Source of the DNA: Pseudomonas citronellolis
GTDB lineage: Bacteria; Pseudomonadota; Gammaproteobacteria; Pseudomonadales; Pseudomonadaceae
Direction: 5' to 3'
Assembly (NCBI RefSeq): GCF_029335315.1
Contig: NZ_JARJLT010000381.1
Span: forward strand, 1 to 49,801
Length of the DNA: 49,801 nucleotides
The notes below the pieces were generated by a model, which was not told the origin of the DNA, searched no databases, and worked only from the letters and a program-made list of their open reading frames with translations. Numbering within the stretch: the stretch's first letter is position 1; each line of letters begins with the position of its first letter. Below are positions 9,374-17,674 of this stretch, piece after piece. A program made the translations under genes and the position numbers.

Positions 9374-10549
9374 GTGGCGCTCACGGACACCGCCGTTCGG
9401 CAGGCCAAGCCAAAGGAAAAGGCTTACACGCTTGCCGACTCTCTCGGGCTCACTCTCTATGTCGCCGCCAGCGGCGTGAAAAGCTGGCACTTCCGCTTCA
9501 CCTGGCTGGGCAAGCAGGTCCGCATATCACTGGGGACTTACCCTGAAATTGGATTGAAGGAGGCACGAGCGCGCCGGGAAGAGGCACGCGAGGATGTCGC
9601 GAACGGGGTTGACCCGCGCGAGTCGAGAAAGGATGCGAAGGCTGGCCAGATCGAGGCCCATGGACAGACCTTCAAGAAGGTCTACGAGGAGTGGTTCAAG
9701 TTCAGGGAGGGGGCTATTGCGGAGGGAACTAGGAAGGGAATCAGGATCGCCATGGACAACGATGTGCTTCCGGCCTTCGGCAAGCGCCAGATCAAGTCCA
9801 TCAGTCGAGCCGATATCATCGCGCTGATCAGGAAGATCGAGGCCAGGGGCGCCATCACCTCAGCAGTGAAGACTCGGCAGTGGATTGGCCAGGTGTTCAA
9901 GTACGCCATCGCCACCGGATTTGCTGAGTCCAACCCGACAGCCGAGATGCATACGGTTACGGAGAAAATCGACGTCTACAAGCACCGGCCATTCGTCGAC
10001 TTCGATGAGATGCCGCGAATCATGAAGGCCATCCGCGAATGCGAGACAGGCCACATGTACATCACGGCCACGCTGCTGATGATCTACACCGCCTGCCGCC
10101 CTGGCGAAGTGCGCTATGCCGAGTGGGCAGAGATCGACCTTGAGTCGGCGACCTGGACTATACCTGCCGCACGGATGAAGGCGCGCCGTGACCACATCAT
10201 TCCGCTGCCGCATCAGGCTATCCCGCTGCTGGAGTCCATGCAGCCCTTCTCCAGGGGACTTCGATACGTCTTCCCGAACCGGAACGACATCAGCCGGCCG
10301 ATGGGCATGAACTACGCCACCGAGACCATGGACGCCTGCGGATATCGCGGCCAGCAGTCACCGCACGGATTCCGGCACATGTTCTCTACGGAGATGAACC
10401 ACCGTGGCTACAACCGGGACTGGATCGAAAAGCAACTGGCCCATACTGATCCAAGCCTCATCCGTGAGACCTACAACCACGCCACCTACCTGGAGCAGCG
10501 GCGCGGCATGATGCAAGAGTGGGCGGACAGCATCACTCCCTGGGACTGA
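9374..10549 (+). CDS. int: Phage integrase, tyrosine recombinase (P4 type, DUF4102)
   Basis: Protein of 391 residues. The N-terminal DUF4102 arm-binding domain (LADSLGLTLYVAASG, ISLGTYPEIGLKEAR) is followed by a SAM-like core-binding domain and a catalytic domain with Arg242 (CRPGEVR), His331 and Arg334 (HGFRH), His357 (LAHTD) and nucleophile Tyr367. It catalyses site-specific integration and excision. GTG at 9374 is the start, with GGAG inside a stem-loop. It is the leftmost phage gene and reads into the element, as usual for P4-type integrases. No excisionase is recognised nearby. Confidence 0.95.
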   Translation: MALTDTAVRQAKPKEKAYTLADSLGLTLYVAASGVKSWHFRFTWLGKQVRISLGTYPEIGLKEARARREEAREDVANGVDPRESRKDAKAGQIEAHGQTFKKVYEEWFKFREGAIAEGTRKGIRIAMDNDVLPAFGKRQIKSISRADIIALIRKIEARGAITSAVKTRQWIGQVFKYAIATGFAESNPTAEMHTVTEKIDVYKHRPFVDFDEMPRIMKAIRECETGHMYITATLLMIYTACRPGEVRYAEWAEIDLESATWTIPAARMKARRDHIIPLPHQAIPLLESMQPFSRGLRYVFPNRNDISRPMGMNYATETMDACGYRGQQSPHGFRHMFSTEMNHRGYNRDWIEKQLAHTDPSLIRETYNHATYLEQRRGMMQEWADSITPWD

Positions 10550-10557
10550 GCTAACCT

Positions 10558-11076
10558 CTATCCCCCTCCCCTCGCAGCATCATAAGCCGCCTCGCACGCT
10601 AGCCCCCGGGCGCGGGACTGGTCAGCAGCTTCTGCCAAGATTCCCGCTCTTTCGTCAGCGCGCTTGAGCACGTCGGCGAGCAGCTTGGCGGAAGCGGCAG
10701 CTGCCTTGCCTGCTCCGGCAGTGCAGGTATCGCGGCCGGCTTCACTTGCTGCCAGTCTGGCTGCGAGCTGGTCGGCGGCGTCGCGCAGGCTGCCAGCAGA
10801 AGCACGAGCGGCGGAAGCATCAGCCGCAGCACGGTCGATTTCACGTTGGGCATCGGTCGTCACCTTGTTGATGAACTGCTGGCGGGTTTGCTCGATCGCG
10901 CGCTGTTCGGCCTGCGCCTTGGCGGTTGCTGTGGCATCGGCGGCCAGGTGCTGGTCCCACTTCGCCTGCCAAGCCGCATCGGTGCGCGCGGAACCTTGCT
11001 GCCAGCAGAGCGCGCCGACGGAGCCGAGGATCAGCGCCAGGACAAGCGGCTTCCAGTAGCTGAGCAGCCAGGTCAT
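10558..11076 (-). CDS. Rz: Rz-like i-spanin (DUF2514-like)
   Basis: Protein of 172 residues. One N-terminal transmembrane helix (about 9-27) serves as signal anchor, and a long Ala/Arg/Glu-rich periplasmic coiled coil follows. This is the inner-membrane half of a spanin, which fuses inner and outer membranes in the last step of lysis. It overlaps the end of the endolysin gene by four bases and wholly contains the o-spanin gene in another frame. Confidence 0.85.
   Translation of the reverse strand: MTWLLSYWKPLVLALILGSVGALCWQQGSARTDAAWQAKWDQHLAADATATAKAQAEQRAIEQTRQQFINKVTTDAQREIDRAAADASAARASAGSLRDAADQLAARLAASEAGRDTCTAGAGKAAAASAKLLADVLKRADERAGILAEAADQSRARGLACEAAYDAARGGG
10599..10853 (-). CDS. 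Rz1: Rz1-like o-spanin lipoprotein nested in Rz
   Basis: Protein of 84 residues read in a different frame, entirely inside the Rz gene. The signal peptide ends in a lipobox (LLLAAC, Cys near residue 23), and the mature part is short and proline-rich (QPDWQQVKPAAIPALPEQ), the hallmarks of Rz1. It should be lipidated, sit in the outer membrane and bind the Rz coiled coil. Embedded Rz/Rz1 pairs are well known in tailed phages. Confidence 0.85.
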   Translation of the reverse strand: MPNVKSTVLRLMLPPLVLLLAACATPPTSSQPDWQQVKPAAIPALPEQARQLPLPPSCSPTCSSALTKERESWQKLLTSPAPGG

Positions 11077-11606
11077 GCGAACACTTCCTGCGCCTTCGCC
11101 CAGAGCGCCAGGCGGTCAGCCTGCCCGTTCAGGCCGCCATTGATGGTCTTGGTGATCTGCTCGAACTTGCCGGCATCGGCCAGCTCATTCAGGCCATGGT
11201 TCGACCACCACCAGGCCGCCGAGGAAGCCGCCCATTCCGGCTGCTCCAGCAGTTCAGGGTTGTCGAGCAGCGGCACGCCCAGAGCGGCGCCTGTCTTCCG
11301 GTAGTTCTCCCGCCCAGTAATCTGGATCAGGCCTCGCCCCATGAAGCGCTTTCCGTCGCCCGGCTGGGTGTTGCCCAGGTCCTTGCGGCCTTCGTACCGC
11401 GACTGCGCCGGCGTTGGCCCCCAGATCTCGCGCACATAACGCAGCTGCCCGGACTCATGGCCAATCTGGGCCAGAAACGCAGCCTGGCGCGCAGGCGTGT
11501 TGATCTGGTACCGCAGCATCGCTCGGTTGAGCGCAGGAACAAAAACGCCAGCTCTCTGGCTGGCGTTGGGGTAGATGCGCAGGAGCTGCGCTTCGGTGAG
11601 TGGCAT
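11073..11606 (-). CDS. Endolysin, glycoside hydrolase family 19
   Basis: Protein of 177 residues with chitinase-like family 19 lysozyme features: AFLAQIGHESGQL with the catalytic Glu, then KRFMGRGLIQITGRENY and a WWWSNHGLNELAD segment. It cleaves the glycan strands of peptidoglycan. No signal peptide is seen, so export through a holin is expected. ATG at 11606 overlaps the start of the DUF1353 stop codon. A terminator-like hairpin lies inside the N-terminal coding region. Confidence 0.9.
   Translation of the reverse strand: MPLTEAQLLRIYPNASQRAGVFVPALNRAMLRYQINTPARQAAFLAQIGHESGQLRYVREIWGPTPAQSRYEGRKDLGNTQPGDGKRFMGRGLIQITGRENYRKTGAALGVPLLDNPELLEQPEWAASSAAWWWSNHGLNELADAGKFEQITKTINGGLNGQADRLALWAKAQEVFA
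11541..11567 (-). terminator. Terminator-like hairpin inside the endolysin gene
   Basis: On the minus strand AACGCCAG (11567-11560) pairs with CTGGCGTT (11551-11544) and runs directly into a stretch of five T. This is the geometry of an intrinsic terminator, but it lies about 14 codons into the endolysin reading frame. It could lower lysis-gene expression unless antitermination is active. Confidence 0.5.
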
Positions 11607-12010
11607 CACTGGCCTCCAGAAACAGAAGACCCGGCGCTGGGCCGGGTCTTGTTGTAGTGCGATGCTCCGCCGAGTCTCACCCCGGCCCACATGATCCAGG
11701 CTCGCCACCGTGCCACCCCCTCCGCACGAAGGGCACGGTAGAACACGGCGTCGCAGTCTCGGCGCGGCAGGCGGCCCTCGGTGTACAGCTGATCGTGGAT
11801 GGTTGCGGCGAGGTTGCCGTAGCCGGCCACCAGCGCGAACAGTACGAAGAGCACTGCGTTGTGCAGCACCTGCAAGCTCGCGAAGTTCGTGATGAATCCC
11901 GCCGGCGCGATGAAGGTTCCGCGCTCGTCTTCAAGCACCAGGTCGGCGAGCAGGCGGTGCTGCCATTTGCCTTGCTGCTCGGTCTGCAGCGTCGTCAGGA
12001 AACGGCTCAT
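11606..12010 (-). CDS. DUF1353 phage protein
   Basis: Protein of 134 residues. It has the DUF1353 pattern: VPAGFITNFAS-type strand (here APAGFITNFASL), a central hydrophobic segment, AATIHDQLY and a DAVFYRALRAEGV helix. Members are common in phage lysis or tail regions and their role is not known. The central hydrophobic stretch could be a membrane helix. It overlaps the tail-fibre assembly gene upstream by four bases. Its last codons form an 8-9 bp inverted repeat (about 11626-11648) that could also end transcripts. Confidence 0.75.
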   Translation of the reverse strand: MSRFLTTLQTEQQGKWQHRLLADLVLEDERGTFIAPAGFITNFASLQVLHNAVLFVLFALVAGYGNLAATIHDQLYTEGRLPRRDCDAVFYRALRAEGVARWRAWIMWAGVRLGGASHYNKTRPSAGSSVSGGQ

Positions 12011-12510
12011 GCCGGCCAGCCCTGTTCGAGCTGTTCATCGGTGTAGGCGCCATCCTTCAGCTCCGCCAGCAAAGAAGCCTCGCGATCGAAGCACGCTTGC
12101 ACATGGGCGCGCATCGCTGTTGCCATGGCGATGATCGACGTGGCGTCGAGGGTGACAAAGCCCTCGGCTGTCTTCCACTGGCAGGTGTATGCGGTGCCGA
12201 TCACCGCGGCGAGCGCGGCTCCGGTCACCAGGGCCTGGCTGTCACGGTCAGTGGGAACATGGGTGCCGTTGACGACGATGCCAGCAGTTTCGGCCTGGTA
12301 GCGGCGAGCGGCGATCAGCGCCGCAACATCTACGGCCGGGGCCACCAACTCTGGCCTGCCATCAGCGGTTGAGGCAATGACCTTGCCTTCGGCCTGGCCC
12401 TGCATCAGGGCGTCGTAGTCCTCCTGGCTGATTTCGACAGCGTCTGACGGGATGGCCGAGCCATGGATGTCGGTGACGTAGAAGCCACCAGTAGATTTCG
12501 AATAGAACAT
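12007..12510 (-). CDS. Tail fibre assembly protein-like (DUF4376)
   Basis: Protein of 167 residues. The N-terminus (MFYSKSTGGFYVTDIHG, then SAVEISQEDYDAL-like text) matches phage tail fibre assembly proteins. The C-terminal half has the DUF4376 pattern (AARRYQAETAGIVVNG, DRDSQALVTGAAL, WKTAEGFVTLDA). Such proteins help fibres fold or attach and follow the fibre gene, exactly as here. ATG at 12510 lies ten bases after the fibre stop; a longer frame upstream has no support. Confidence 0.82.
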   Translation of the reverse strand: MFYSKSTGGFYVTDIHGSAIPSDAVEISQEDYDALMQGQAEGKVIASTADGRPELVAPAVDVAALIAARRYQAETAGIVVNGTHVPTDRDSQALVTGAALAAVIGTAYTCQWKTAEGFVTLDATSIIAMATAMRAHVQACFDREASLLAELKDGAYTDEQLEQGWPA

Positions 12511-12520
12511 GGCTGAGTCC

Positions 12521-13414
12521 TCAGTACCCGATTGCGATGTAGTACGCGCCGCTGTTGGCGGTGTTGCTGCGCGAGTTGAAGCCCGAGGCAGTGACGGAGT
12601 CGACCCATGCATAGGCCGGAGTCGTCGACGAGACGGTGGATGTTATGAGCACACTGCGGGCAGCAGTGGGGAACGCGATAGGGAGCGTGACCGCAGTCGG
12701 AGAGCCTGTGGTGGCGCTGTTGGTGACCGATCCCCACTGGATGATCAGGCCGCTGGGTAGCTTCTGGTATCCACTGACAGTCAGCGTCGCAAGGAACTGC
12801 CCGAGATTGACAGCCTGCTGGCTCTGCGTAGCGGGCGGGGTCTGGATTGCCCCTCCCGTACTGTCGATCAGGATCCACGACCCGCTGCCGATGCTGCTGT
12901 TGTACTGCAGCCAGACGTCACTGTTGACGACAATCTCGCCGCCCTGCAGCGCGGCGTGGGCGCCGCCGACGATGGGTTTAGCGCCCAGGCCGTTCGGATT
13001 GAAGGTGCTGGCGCCAGTGTTTGCGGTGGCTGCCTTGAAGCGCAGGATCATGCCGTCAACAAGCGTGGTGACTGCCGGCGTATAAGCAGCCACGTAGGTG
13101 TTTGCGGAGCCAGTATCGACAACATACGAAGCTCCGCCGAGCCTCCCAACTGCGCCGATTGCAGCCTCCAAGCTGGTCAGCAGAGCAGCAGTACTGCCGT
13201 CGTCTACAGCATCCGATCCAGAGCGGTTGGCTATCAGTTGCCCAATCACTGCAGCAATGATCGAAGATTGCCGCCAGACCTTGTTGAGCTCTGCGGACTT
13301 CGCGAGCCCCGAAGAAAACCCAGAGGTTCTGGTTGCCAGCGCCGCGTAAGCCGCTTGCGTCAGGACGTTCGAACCCACCCCGCCGGCAAACGGCAGGAAA
13401 TCGTTATTCGCCAT
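12521..13414 (-). CDS. Tail fibre protein
   Basis: Protein of 297 residues. The N-terminus (MANNDFLPFAGGVGSNVL) should attach to the baseplate. A Gly/Ser/Thr-rich middle follows. The end (SGLIIQWGSVTNS, IAFPTAARSVLITST, YYIAIGY) matches the gp53-like C-terminal receptor-binding knob of tail fibres. It carries no sequence related to the DGR template, so it is not a DGR target. It lies between DUF2612 and the assembly gene in the tail operon. Confidence 0.85.
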   Translation of the reverse strand: MANNDFLPFAGGVGSNVLTQAAYAALATRTSGFSSGLAKSAELNKVWRQSSIIAAVIGQLIANRSGSDAVDDGSTAALLTSLEAAIGAVGRLGGASYVVDTGSANTYVAAYTPAVTTLVDGMILRFKAATANTGASTFNPNGLGAKPIVGGAHAALQGGEIVVNSDVWLQYNSSIGSGSWILIDSTGGAIQTPPATQSQQAVNLGQFLATLTVSGYQKLPSGLIIQWGSVTNSATTGSPTAVTLPIAFPTAARSVLITSTVSSTTPAYAWVDSVTASGFNSRSNTANSGAYYIAIGY

Positions 13415-13426
13415 ATGGAGCTCCCG

Positions 13427-14089
13427 TCAGGAGTAGACAGCTCCCCAGCTTCCCTGGTCGAAGCCGGAGATGTATTCGTTGGATACGTCGAATCCGAAGA
13501 TCGGCGAATCGGAAGTGGTGACGATGTAGTAGTCGACTCTGACGCCTTCCGGCTTGATCGGGATGTACCCGCCGGTGAGCAGCGCCAGTGAAATAGCGGA
13601 TGGAGGCTCTCCAGAAACGCCGATCGTCATCGACATGTCCTGGTTGTCTTGCAGGAAGACGTGCGTGGCACCGCTGAAAACCAGGTCAAGGATCTCCTTT
13701 GACCCGCTCAACGTGCCGTCCCAGCGATTCGCGCCGATCTTCGCCCTGATCAGAACGCGGTAGGTGTCATCGTCAAGCTCTACCACGCCGCTGTCAGGAT
13801 CAAATGGCCCTTTCCAGACGCCTTGGTCAAGCCCCACGCCGGAGGTATCGAGGGCGAAATAGACGCCCACTAGCGGGGTGTTTACACGCCGGCTGATACC
13901 TACCCACAGCCCGACGATGTCGAGTTGCACTCCGGCGGCCTGGTTCAGGTCGAAGTCTGCGGGGAGACCTTGCGACGCGTTCAGGGCATCGATCATCGGC
14001 TGCACCACCGCCTCGACCATTGCCATGAACTTCGGCCGGCTCGAGTGCTCGGTGGTGATCAGCGCGAGGTAGTCGGAAGTCTCGGCCAT
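13427..14089 (-). CDS. Baseplate/tail protein, DUF2612
   Basis: Protein of 220 residues in the position of the P2 gpI/T4 gp53-like baseplate component, directly after baseplate J. It contains LNQAAGVQLDIVGLWVG, RVLIRAKIGANRWDGT and DYYIVTTSDSPIFGFD, the pattern of DUF2612 proteins in contractile-tail phages. The ATG at 14089 lies two bases beyond the J-gene stop. It probably helps join the baseplate wedge to the fibre. Confidence 0.8.
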   Translation of the reverse strand: MAETSDYLALITTEHSSRPKFMAMVEAVVQPMIDALNASQGLPADFDLNQAAGVQLDIVGLWVGISRRVNTPLVGVYFALDTSGVGLDQGVWKGPFDPDSGVVELDDDTYRVLIRAKIGANRWDGTLSGSKEILDLVFSGATHVFLQDNQDMSMTIGVSGEPPSAISLALLTGGYIPIKPEGVRVDYYIVTTSDSPIFGFDVSNEYISGFDQGSWGAVYS

Positions 14090-14091
14090 GG

Positions 14092-15270
14092 TCAGGTCAC
14101 CGTGAGCGTCACAGAAGCCGGCGTGCACTGCGCGGCCTGGTTGAATGCAAGCGGAACGTCTGGCGTCCCTGCTCCGCCCGGGCCGGTCAGCGTCAAGCCG
14201 GTGATCTTGAAGGTGGTGTTGTTCGGCACGCTGTTCGCCGCGGTGATGGCATCGGCCCACTCAACGGACTTGCTCAGGCCCCCACCGATATCAACCGCGT
14301 TGATGTAGTCGGAGACGGCCTGCTGGACCGCAGCGCCCGTTACCGAGTTGTACCCCGCCAGAGCTTTCAGCGTCACAGCGACAGTCAGCGCCTGGTAGGT
14401 AGGCCGGTAGAAGCGGATGGTCAGCGGCCGCCCGTATACGTCGGTGACCGTCTGCGAAGTAGTGCCATATGTCCCGGTTCCCGGGGTTTTCTTGTCGGCG
14501 ATCGCCTGCGCAATGGCCGCCGCGTCGCCCCCCTCGACTACCAGCGAGATGGAGTGAGCTGGGATGCCGTTGGCGTCGGTCGAGTTGGTGTCGTTCTCGT
14601 AGGTGGCCACGCGGGTTACACCCACGATATTCGCCACCGCGCCAGTGGTTCCTTCCAGAACCGTGCGGGAGGGAAGCGCAACCGAAACCTGCTGCCGCTG
14701 GCGAAGTGCCGAGTCCGTCTCCACCGGTGCCCCCGGGTCCGCCGCCGATAGGTTGGTAACCGACTGCCAGCCGCGGGTCGGCGTGGCGATCACGTTGACC
14801 TGGCCGACGTCGGCGGTGATCTCGCCCATTTCGGTGCAGGTGGCGGTGACGGTGATTTCGCCGGCCGGCGGGATGGTGACTGTGGCCGGCAGTGCCCAGG
14901 TGTTCCCGTTTACATCCCGGGCGATGCCTTGGGTGATCCCGGTACCGGCCTGGCCCACGATCTTGAGGTCGACCTGCGAGTTCGTGGCCACCGCGCGGGA
15001 GATGCCATTGATCTTCACGTTGCTCGACAAACCATTCCCCTGCCCAGTCAGCGGCGAGAAGGAGTTGTAGGCGGCGATGGTAGCGGCGTTGGCATCGCTG
15101 ATGGCGAGAGCGAGCACGCCGAGGAACTGCCCGTCCTGGCTGTCGTTCCCCAGGTAGACATCCGCCCCGTAGATAGAGCGGAACTGCTGCTGCAGGTAGT
15201 CCAGCACCTCGGCATAGCTGGGCGCCGTGATGCCGCTGGCGTCGATGATCGGTGCGGTCGAAGAGGCCAT
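14092..15270 (-). CDS. Baseplate J-like protein
   Basis: Protein of 392 residues. The N-terminal part (SYAEVLDYLQQQFRSIYG, NDSQDGQFLGVLA) and the centre (DPGAPVETDSALRQRQQ, SISLVVEGGD) are typical of baseplate J/gp47 wedge proteins of contractile tails. Its coding region directly follows the gp25-like gene with no spacing. It forms the baseplate ring that drives sheath contraction. Confidence 0.9.
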   Translation of the reverse strand: MASSTAPIIDASGITAPSYAEVLDYLQQQFRSIYGADVYLGNDSQDGQFLGVLALAISDANAATIAAYNSFSPLTGQGNGLSSNVKINGISRAVATNSQVDLKIVGQAGTGITQGIARDVNGNTWALPATVTIPPAGEITVTATCTEMGEITADVGQVNVIATPTRGWQSVTNLSAADPGAPVETDSALRQRQQVSVALPSRTVLEGTTGAVANIVGVTRVATYENDTNSTDANGIPAHSISLVVEGGDAAAIAQAIADKKTPGTGTYGTTSQTVTDVYGRPLTIRFYRPTYQALTVAVTLKALAGYNSVTGAAVQQAVSDYINAVDIGGGLSKSVEWADAITAANSVPNNTTFKITGLTLTGPGGAGTPDVPLAFNQAAQCTPASVTLTVT

Positions 15271-15624
15271 TCAGAGCGTCTCGCTGATGGTGGTCTGGCC
15301 GTAGGCCGTGGTGATGGTGCAGGTTATCGTCAGCTTCCGACCGTTCGGTTCGAATACGCTGTCGTAGCTGTCGATCTGCTCCACGCCCTGGGTCCCCAGG
15401 ATTCGATTGCGGATGGCCATGTCGTAGGTCGCCCGGGTGTGCTCGCCAAGAACCTCCGTTTGCCAGGGGGTGCCATCGGTGGTGTCGACGAACCACTCGC
15501 CCTTGAAAAGCTGCAGGCTGGTCAGCACGGCCTGGCCAACGGCCTCTGGCGAATCGACGAGGAAGTCGGCGCGGCCGCCGCCGAAGGTGTAATCGCCGCT
15601 GGCATCGAGCTTTCGGTACCTCAT
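15271..15624 (-). CDS. Baseplate wedge protein, gp25/DUF2634-like
   Basis: Protein of 117 residues. It has FLVDSPEAVGQAVLTSLQLFKGEWFVDTT-like text (here split in that order), GTPWQTEVLG and AIRNRILGTQGVEQI, a pattern shared by small gp25-like baseplate wedge proteins. It overlaps the spike gene by four bases and is directly followed by baseplate J, the usual order. Length fits the family. Confidence 0.8.
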   Translation of the reverse strand: MRYRKLDASGDYTFGGGRADFLVDSPEAVGQAVLTSLQLFKGEWFVDTTDGTPWQTEVLGEHTRATYDMAIRNRILGTQGVEQIDSYDSVFEPNGRKLTITCTITTAYGQTTISETL

Positions 15625-16283
15625 GGCGTCGGAACTCCGCTCGTGCCGCTTCCAGGCGTGACACCGGTTTGTTTGTGGGTCTGGAGGCTGATGGTCCCGG
15701 CCTTCACGTCGCCCGTTGTGTCGACGCGGCCGTTCACCTTCAAGTCCCCGTTGATGGTCACGAGAGGCGCGGTGAGCGCCATCGGGCCCGTCGTAGTGGC
15801 GTTGACCGCGTGCGTGGCAGGGTTGACCTCGACAAAAGCGATCCCGTCATCACTGCGCAACTGGGTGGCGCTGGTGCTGACCGCGCTAATCACTCGCGGC
15901 TGCGACCGAAAGCCCAGCAGCGCGAACCCATCGGACAGGTCGTGCATTCGGAGTTCGGCCTGCGCCTGGATGCCGCCCGATTGCCACCAGGAGTCGATGC
16001 AGCGCGAGGCGAACACCACAAGGCACTCGTCGCCGGGCTTCACCGGGAAGGTGAGCGTGCATCCGCCGCCAGCCGGGAACTGTACCGGGCAGTCCAGCAG
16101 CAGCGGCAGATCCACCGAGGCCAGGCTGCCAGCCTCATCCCGCACCAGGGCCTGGATCGCCGGCTGGACCGTGCAGGTCATGGCACCGGCATCGAAGCTC
16201 TGGATTATCCCCGGCAGCGCGGTCCACAATTTGGACTGCAAGCCGCCCAGGGCTATGGAAACCCACTCGATCGGATCGAGCAT
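15621..16283 (-). CDS. Baseplate spike protein, Gp138 N-terminal domain
   Basis: Protein of 220 residues. The N-terminal OB-like domain (TALPGIIQSFDAGAMTCTVQPAI in part, VKPGDECLVVFASRCIDSWW) matches phage Gp138/gpV-type spikes. A C-terminal beta-helical stretch follows (TAPLVTINGDLKVNGRVDT). It would form the membrane-puncturing tip. The ATG at 16283 is chosen; an in-frame ATG at 16313 lacks a ribosome site and overlaps the oppositely oriented moron start. Confidence 0.82.
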   Translation of the reverse strand: MLDPIEWVSIALGGLQSKLWTALPGIIQSFDAGAMTCTVQPAIQALVRDEAGSLASVDLPLLLDCPVQFPAGGGCTLTFPVKPGDECLVVFASRCIDSWWQSGGIQAQAELRMHDLSDGFALLGFRSQPRVISAVSTSATQLRSDDGIAFVEVNPATHAVNATTTGPMALTAPLVTINGDLKVNGRVDTTGDVKAGTISLQTHKQTGVTPGSGTSGVPTP

Positions 16284-16311
16284 CCGCTCGCGTTTGTCCA
16301 AGGAGACCACC

Positions 16312-16674
16312 ATGAAGAAAGTGTTGTTGATCGGCGCCCTGCTGTTCTCTGGCATGTCCGCCGCTGGTGAGCAGGTCCTGCTGATGGACCAGGCACAGCG
16401 CAAGGCTGGAGACCAGGTGAATCTGGCCGATATGAGCTACGTGCTCTACAAGGAGCGTCCCTGCGGTCTTCCGATTGTTCACGCTAAGGACATGCGGGGC
16501 GGTACGGTGCGCTATGGAGACGGTATCCATAAGCTCTGCTGGGGCCTGACCCTGCGAAGTGACGTCGTGGTAGTTGACGACCTGGGCGAATCCCCTCAAG
16601 CGGTCCCAATGTCGGTATACCGCGCAGCTGAGCTGCGGGGAGATGGCTCCGCGGTGATCACCAAGGCCAACTAG
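16312..16674 (+). CDS. Small exported protein, moron-like, opposite to the tail operon
   Basis: Protein of 120 residues on the opposite strand to its neighbours. It has a clear signal peptide (MKKVLLIGALLFSGMSAAG), a strong AAGGAG eight bases ahead of the ATG, and two Cys in the mature part (ERPCGLP and HKLCWG) that could form a disulphide. It fits exactly between two minus-strand baseplate genes, with its 3' end overlapping one by four bases. That is the pattern of a moron, a cargo gene often expressed in the lysogen. I do not recognise a family. Confidence 0.75.
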   Translation: MKKVLLIGALLFSGMSAAGEQVLLMDQAQRKAGDQVNLADMSYVLYKERPCGLPIVHAKDMRGGTVRYGDGIHKLCWGLTLRSDVVVVDDLGESPQAVPMSVYRAAELRGDGSAVITKAN

Positions 16675-17645
16675 CCGTAAGGCTTCACCGGCCCCACAGG
16701 CCCGACGCTACCTGGCGTCTCCGGCCGATCGCGCAGGCTGAGTGGGATCGTAGCGTCGATCGCCAGGCAGATCACATCGGTGTACCACTCGTTTCCACGG
16801 CTGTCGCCGCTGTGGTTGACCACGATGGAGCGGTAGAAGCCGTCGGCATCCAGATGAACAGAGACCTGCGCCATGGCGTTGGCTGGCTGATCACCGATCG
16901 CCAGCCCGTAGCGCATCTGCTGGATGCTTGCATTGTTGATCTGCAGCCGGCGCCCCACCTTCACGCTGGGATTCAGCAGCATCTTCACGGTGATACCGTT
17001 CTGGGTCTGCTCCGGTAGGCCGACCATCCCAGTTGCCGAATTCACCACCACCGCCTCGCCGGGAAGGTAGGCGGTATTCGGGATCAGCGTCAGCTTGCCA
17101 TCCTGGAAGCTCCAGCTCAGGTCCTGGGTCTTTCCCAGGGTATCCAGGTAGTCGCGGGCCATGCCGAACATGACCTTGCCGCGCGGTAGCTTGTTGGCTG
17201 ACAGCGTGGCACCTTCGCCCATCGTTATCCCGCGCGACTCCATCGACTTCAGGGCCGCCTGCAGGTGGTCGTCCGGTGTCGATCCGGCGGCCAGAGAGGT
17301 ATTCATCACCGCGAAGTTGTAGGCGCTGTCGCCGTCGGCGGCGGTGATGTCGATATAGGTGTCGGTCTGGCTCTCGCGCCCGCGCCGCACCTGCTTGATG
17401 GTGCCGTCGAAGATCACCCCGAAGTTCCCGGCGTAGCCGGCCTGGAGGACGATGCGCTCGAACTCTTTCTGTGCGCGCTGGGCAGTCTGGTCGCTGACGT
17501 TGTAGACACGGATGTCCGCAGAGTTCGGCGTCTTCAGGTCACCGCGGCGCACCGAGAACCTGATGCGTAGGTTGGACAGGTCCAAGGCGGTCTGGTCATT
17601 ACCGATCTTCAGGCTGATCTGCCGGAGGTATTGGGGTACGCTCAT
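16671..17645 (-). CDS. Baseplate hub, late control D-like protein
   Basis: Protein of 324 residues at the place of P2 gpD/T4 gp27. Features include NLRIRFSVRRGDLKTPNSADIRVYN in part, ADGDSAYNFAVMN, a TLGKTQDLSWSFQDGKLTLIP segment and a Pro/Gly-rich tail. Similar proteins form the hub that holds the spike. ATG at 17645 is chosen over a non-ATG start five codons upstream. Confidence 0.8.
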   Translation of the reverse strand: MSVPQYLRQISLKIGNDQTALDLSNLRIRFSVRRGDLKTPNSADIRVYNVSDQTAQRAQKEFERIVLQAGYAGNFGVIFDGTIKQVRRGRESQTDTYIDITAADGDSAYNFAVMNTSLAAGSTPDDHLQAALKSMESRGITMGEGATLSANKLPRGKVMFGMARDYLDTLGKTQDLSWSFQDGKLTLIPNTAYLPGEAVVVNSATGMVGLPEQTQNGITVKMLLNPSVKVGRRLQINNASIQQMRYGLAIGDQPANAMAQVSVHLDADGFYRSIVVNHSGDSRGNEWYTDVICLAIDATIPLSLRDRPETPGSVGPVGPVKPYG

Positions 17646-17674
17646 CGACTTCCACCACAAAAGAGGGAATTTTG

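Noticed and set aside
12521-13414. Tail fibre as a fourth DGR target
   Set aside because: No stretch matches the template's adenine-poor tail or the SQRSA/RVRPVR frame of the variable repeats.
14929-16674. A 581-codon plus-strand frame across baseplate genes
   Set aside because: All but the last 121 codons are a high-GC shadow of the minus-strand baseplate genes. Only the part from 16312, with signal peptide and ribosome site, is kept.
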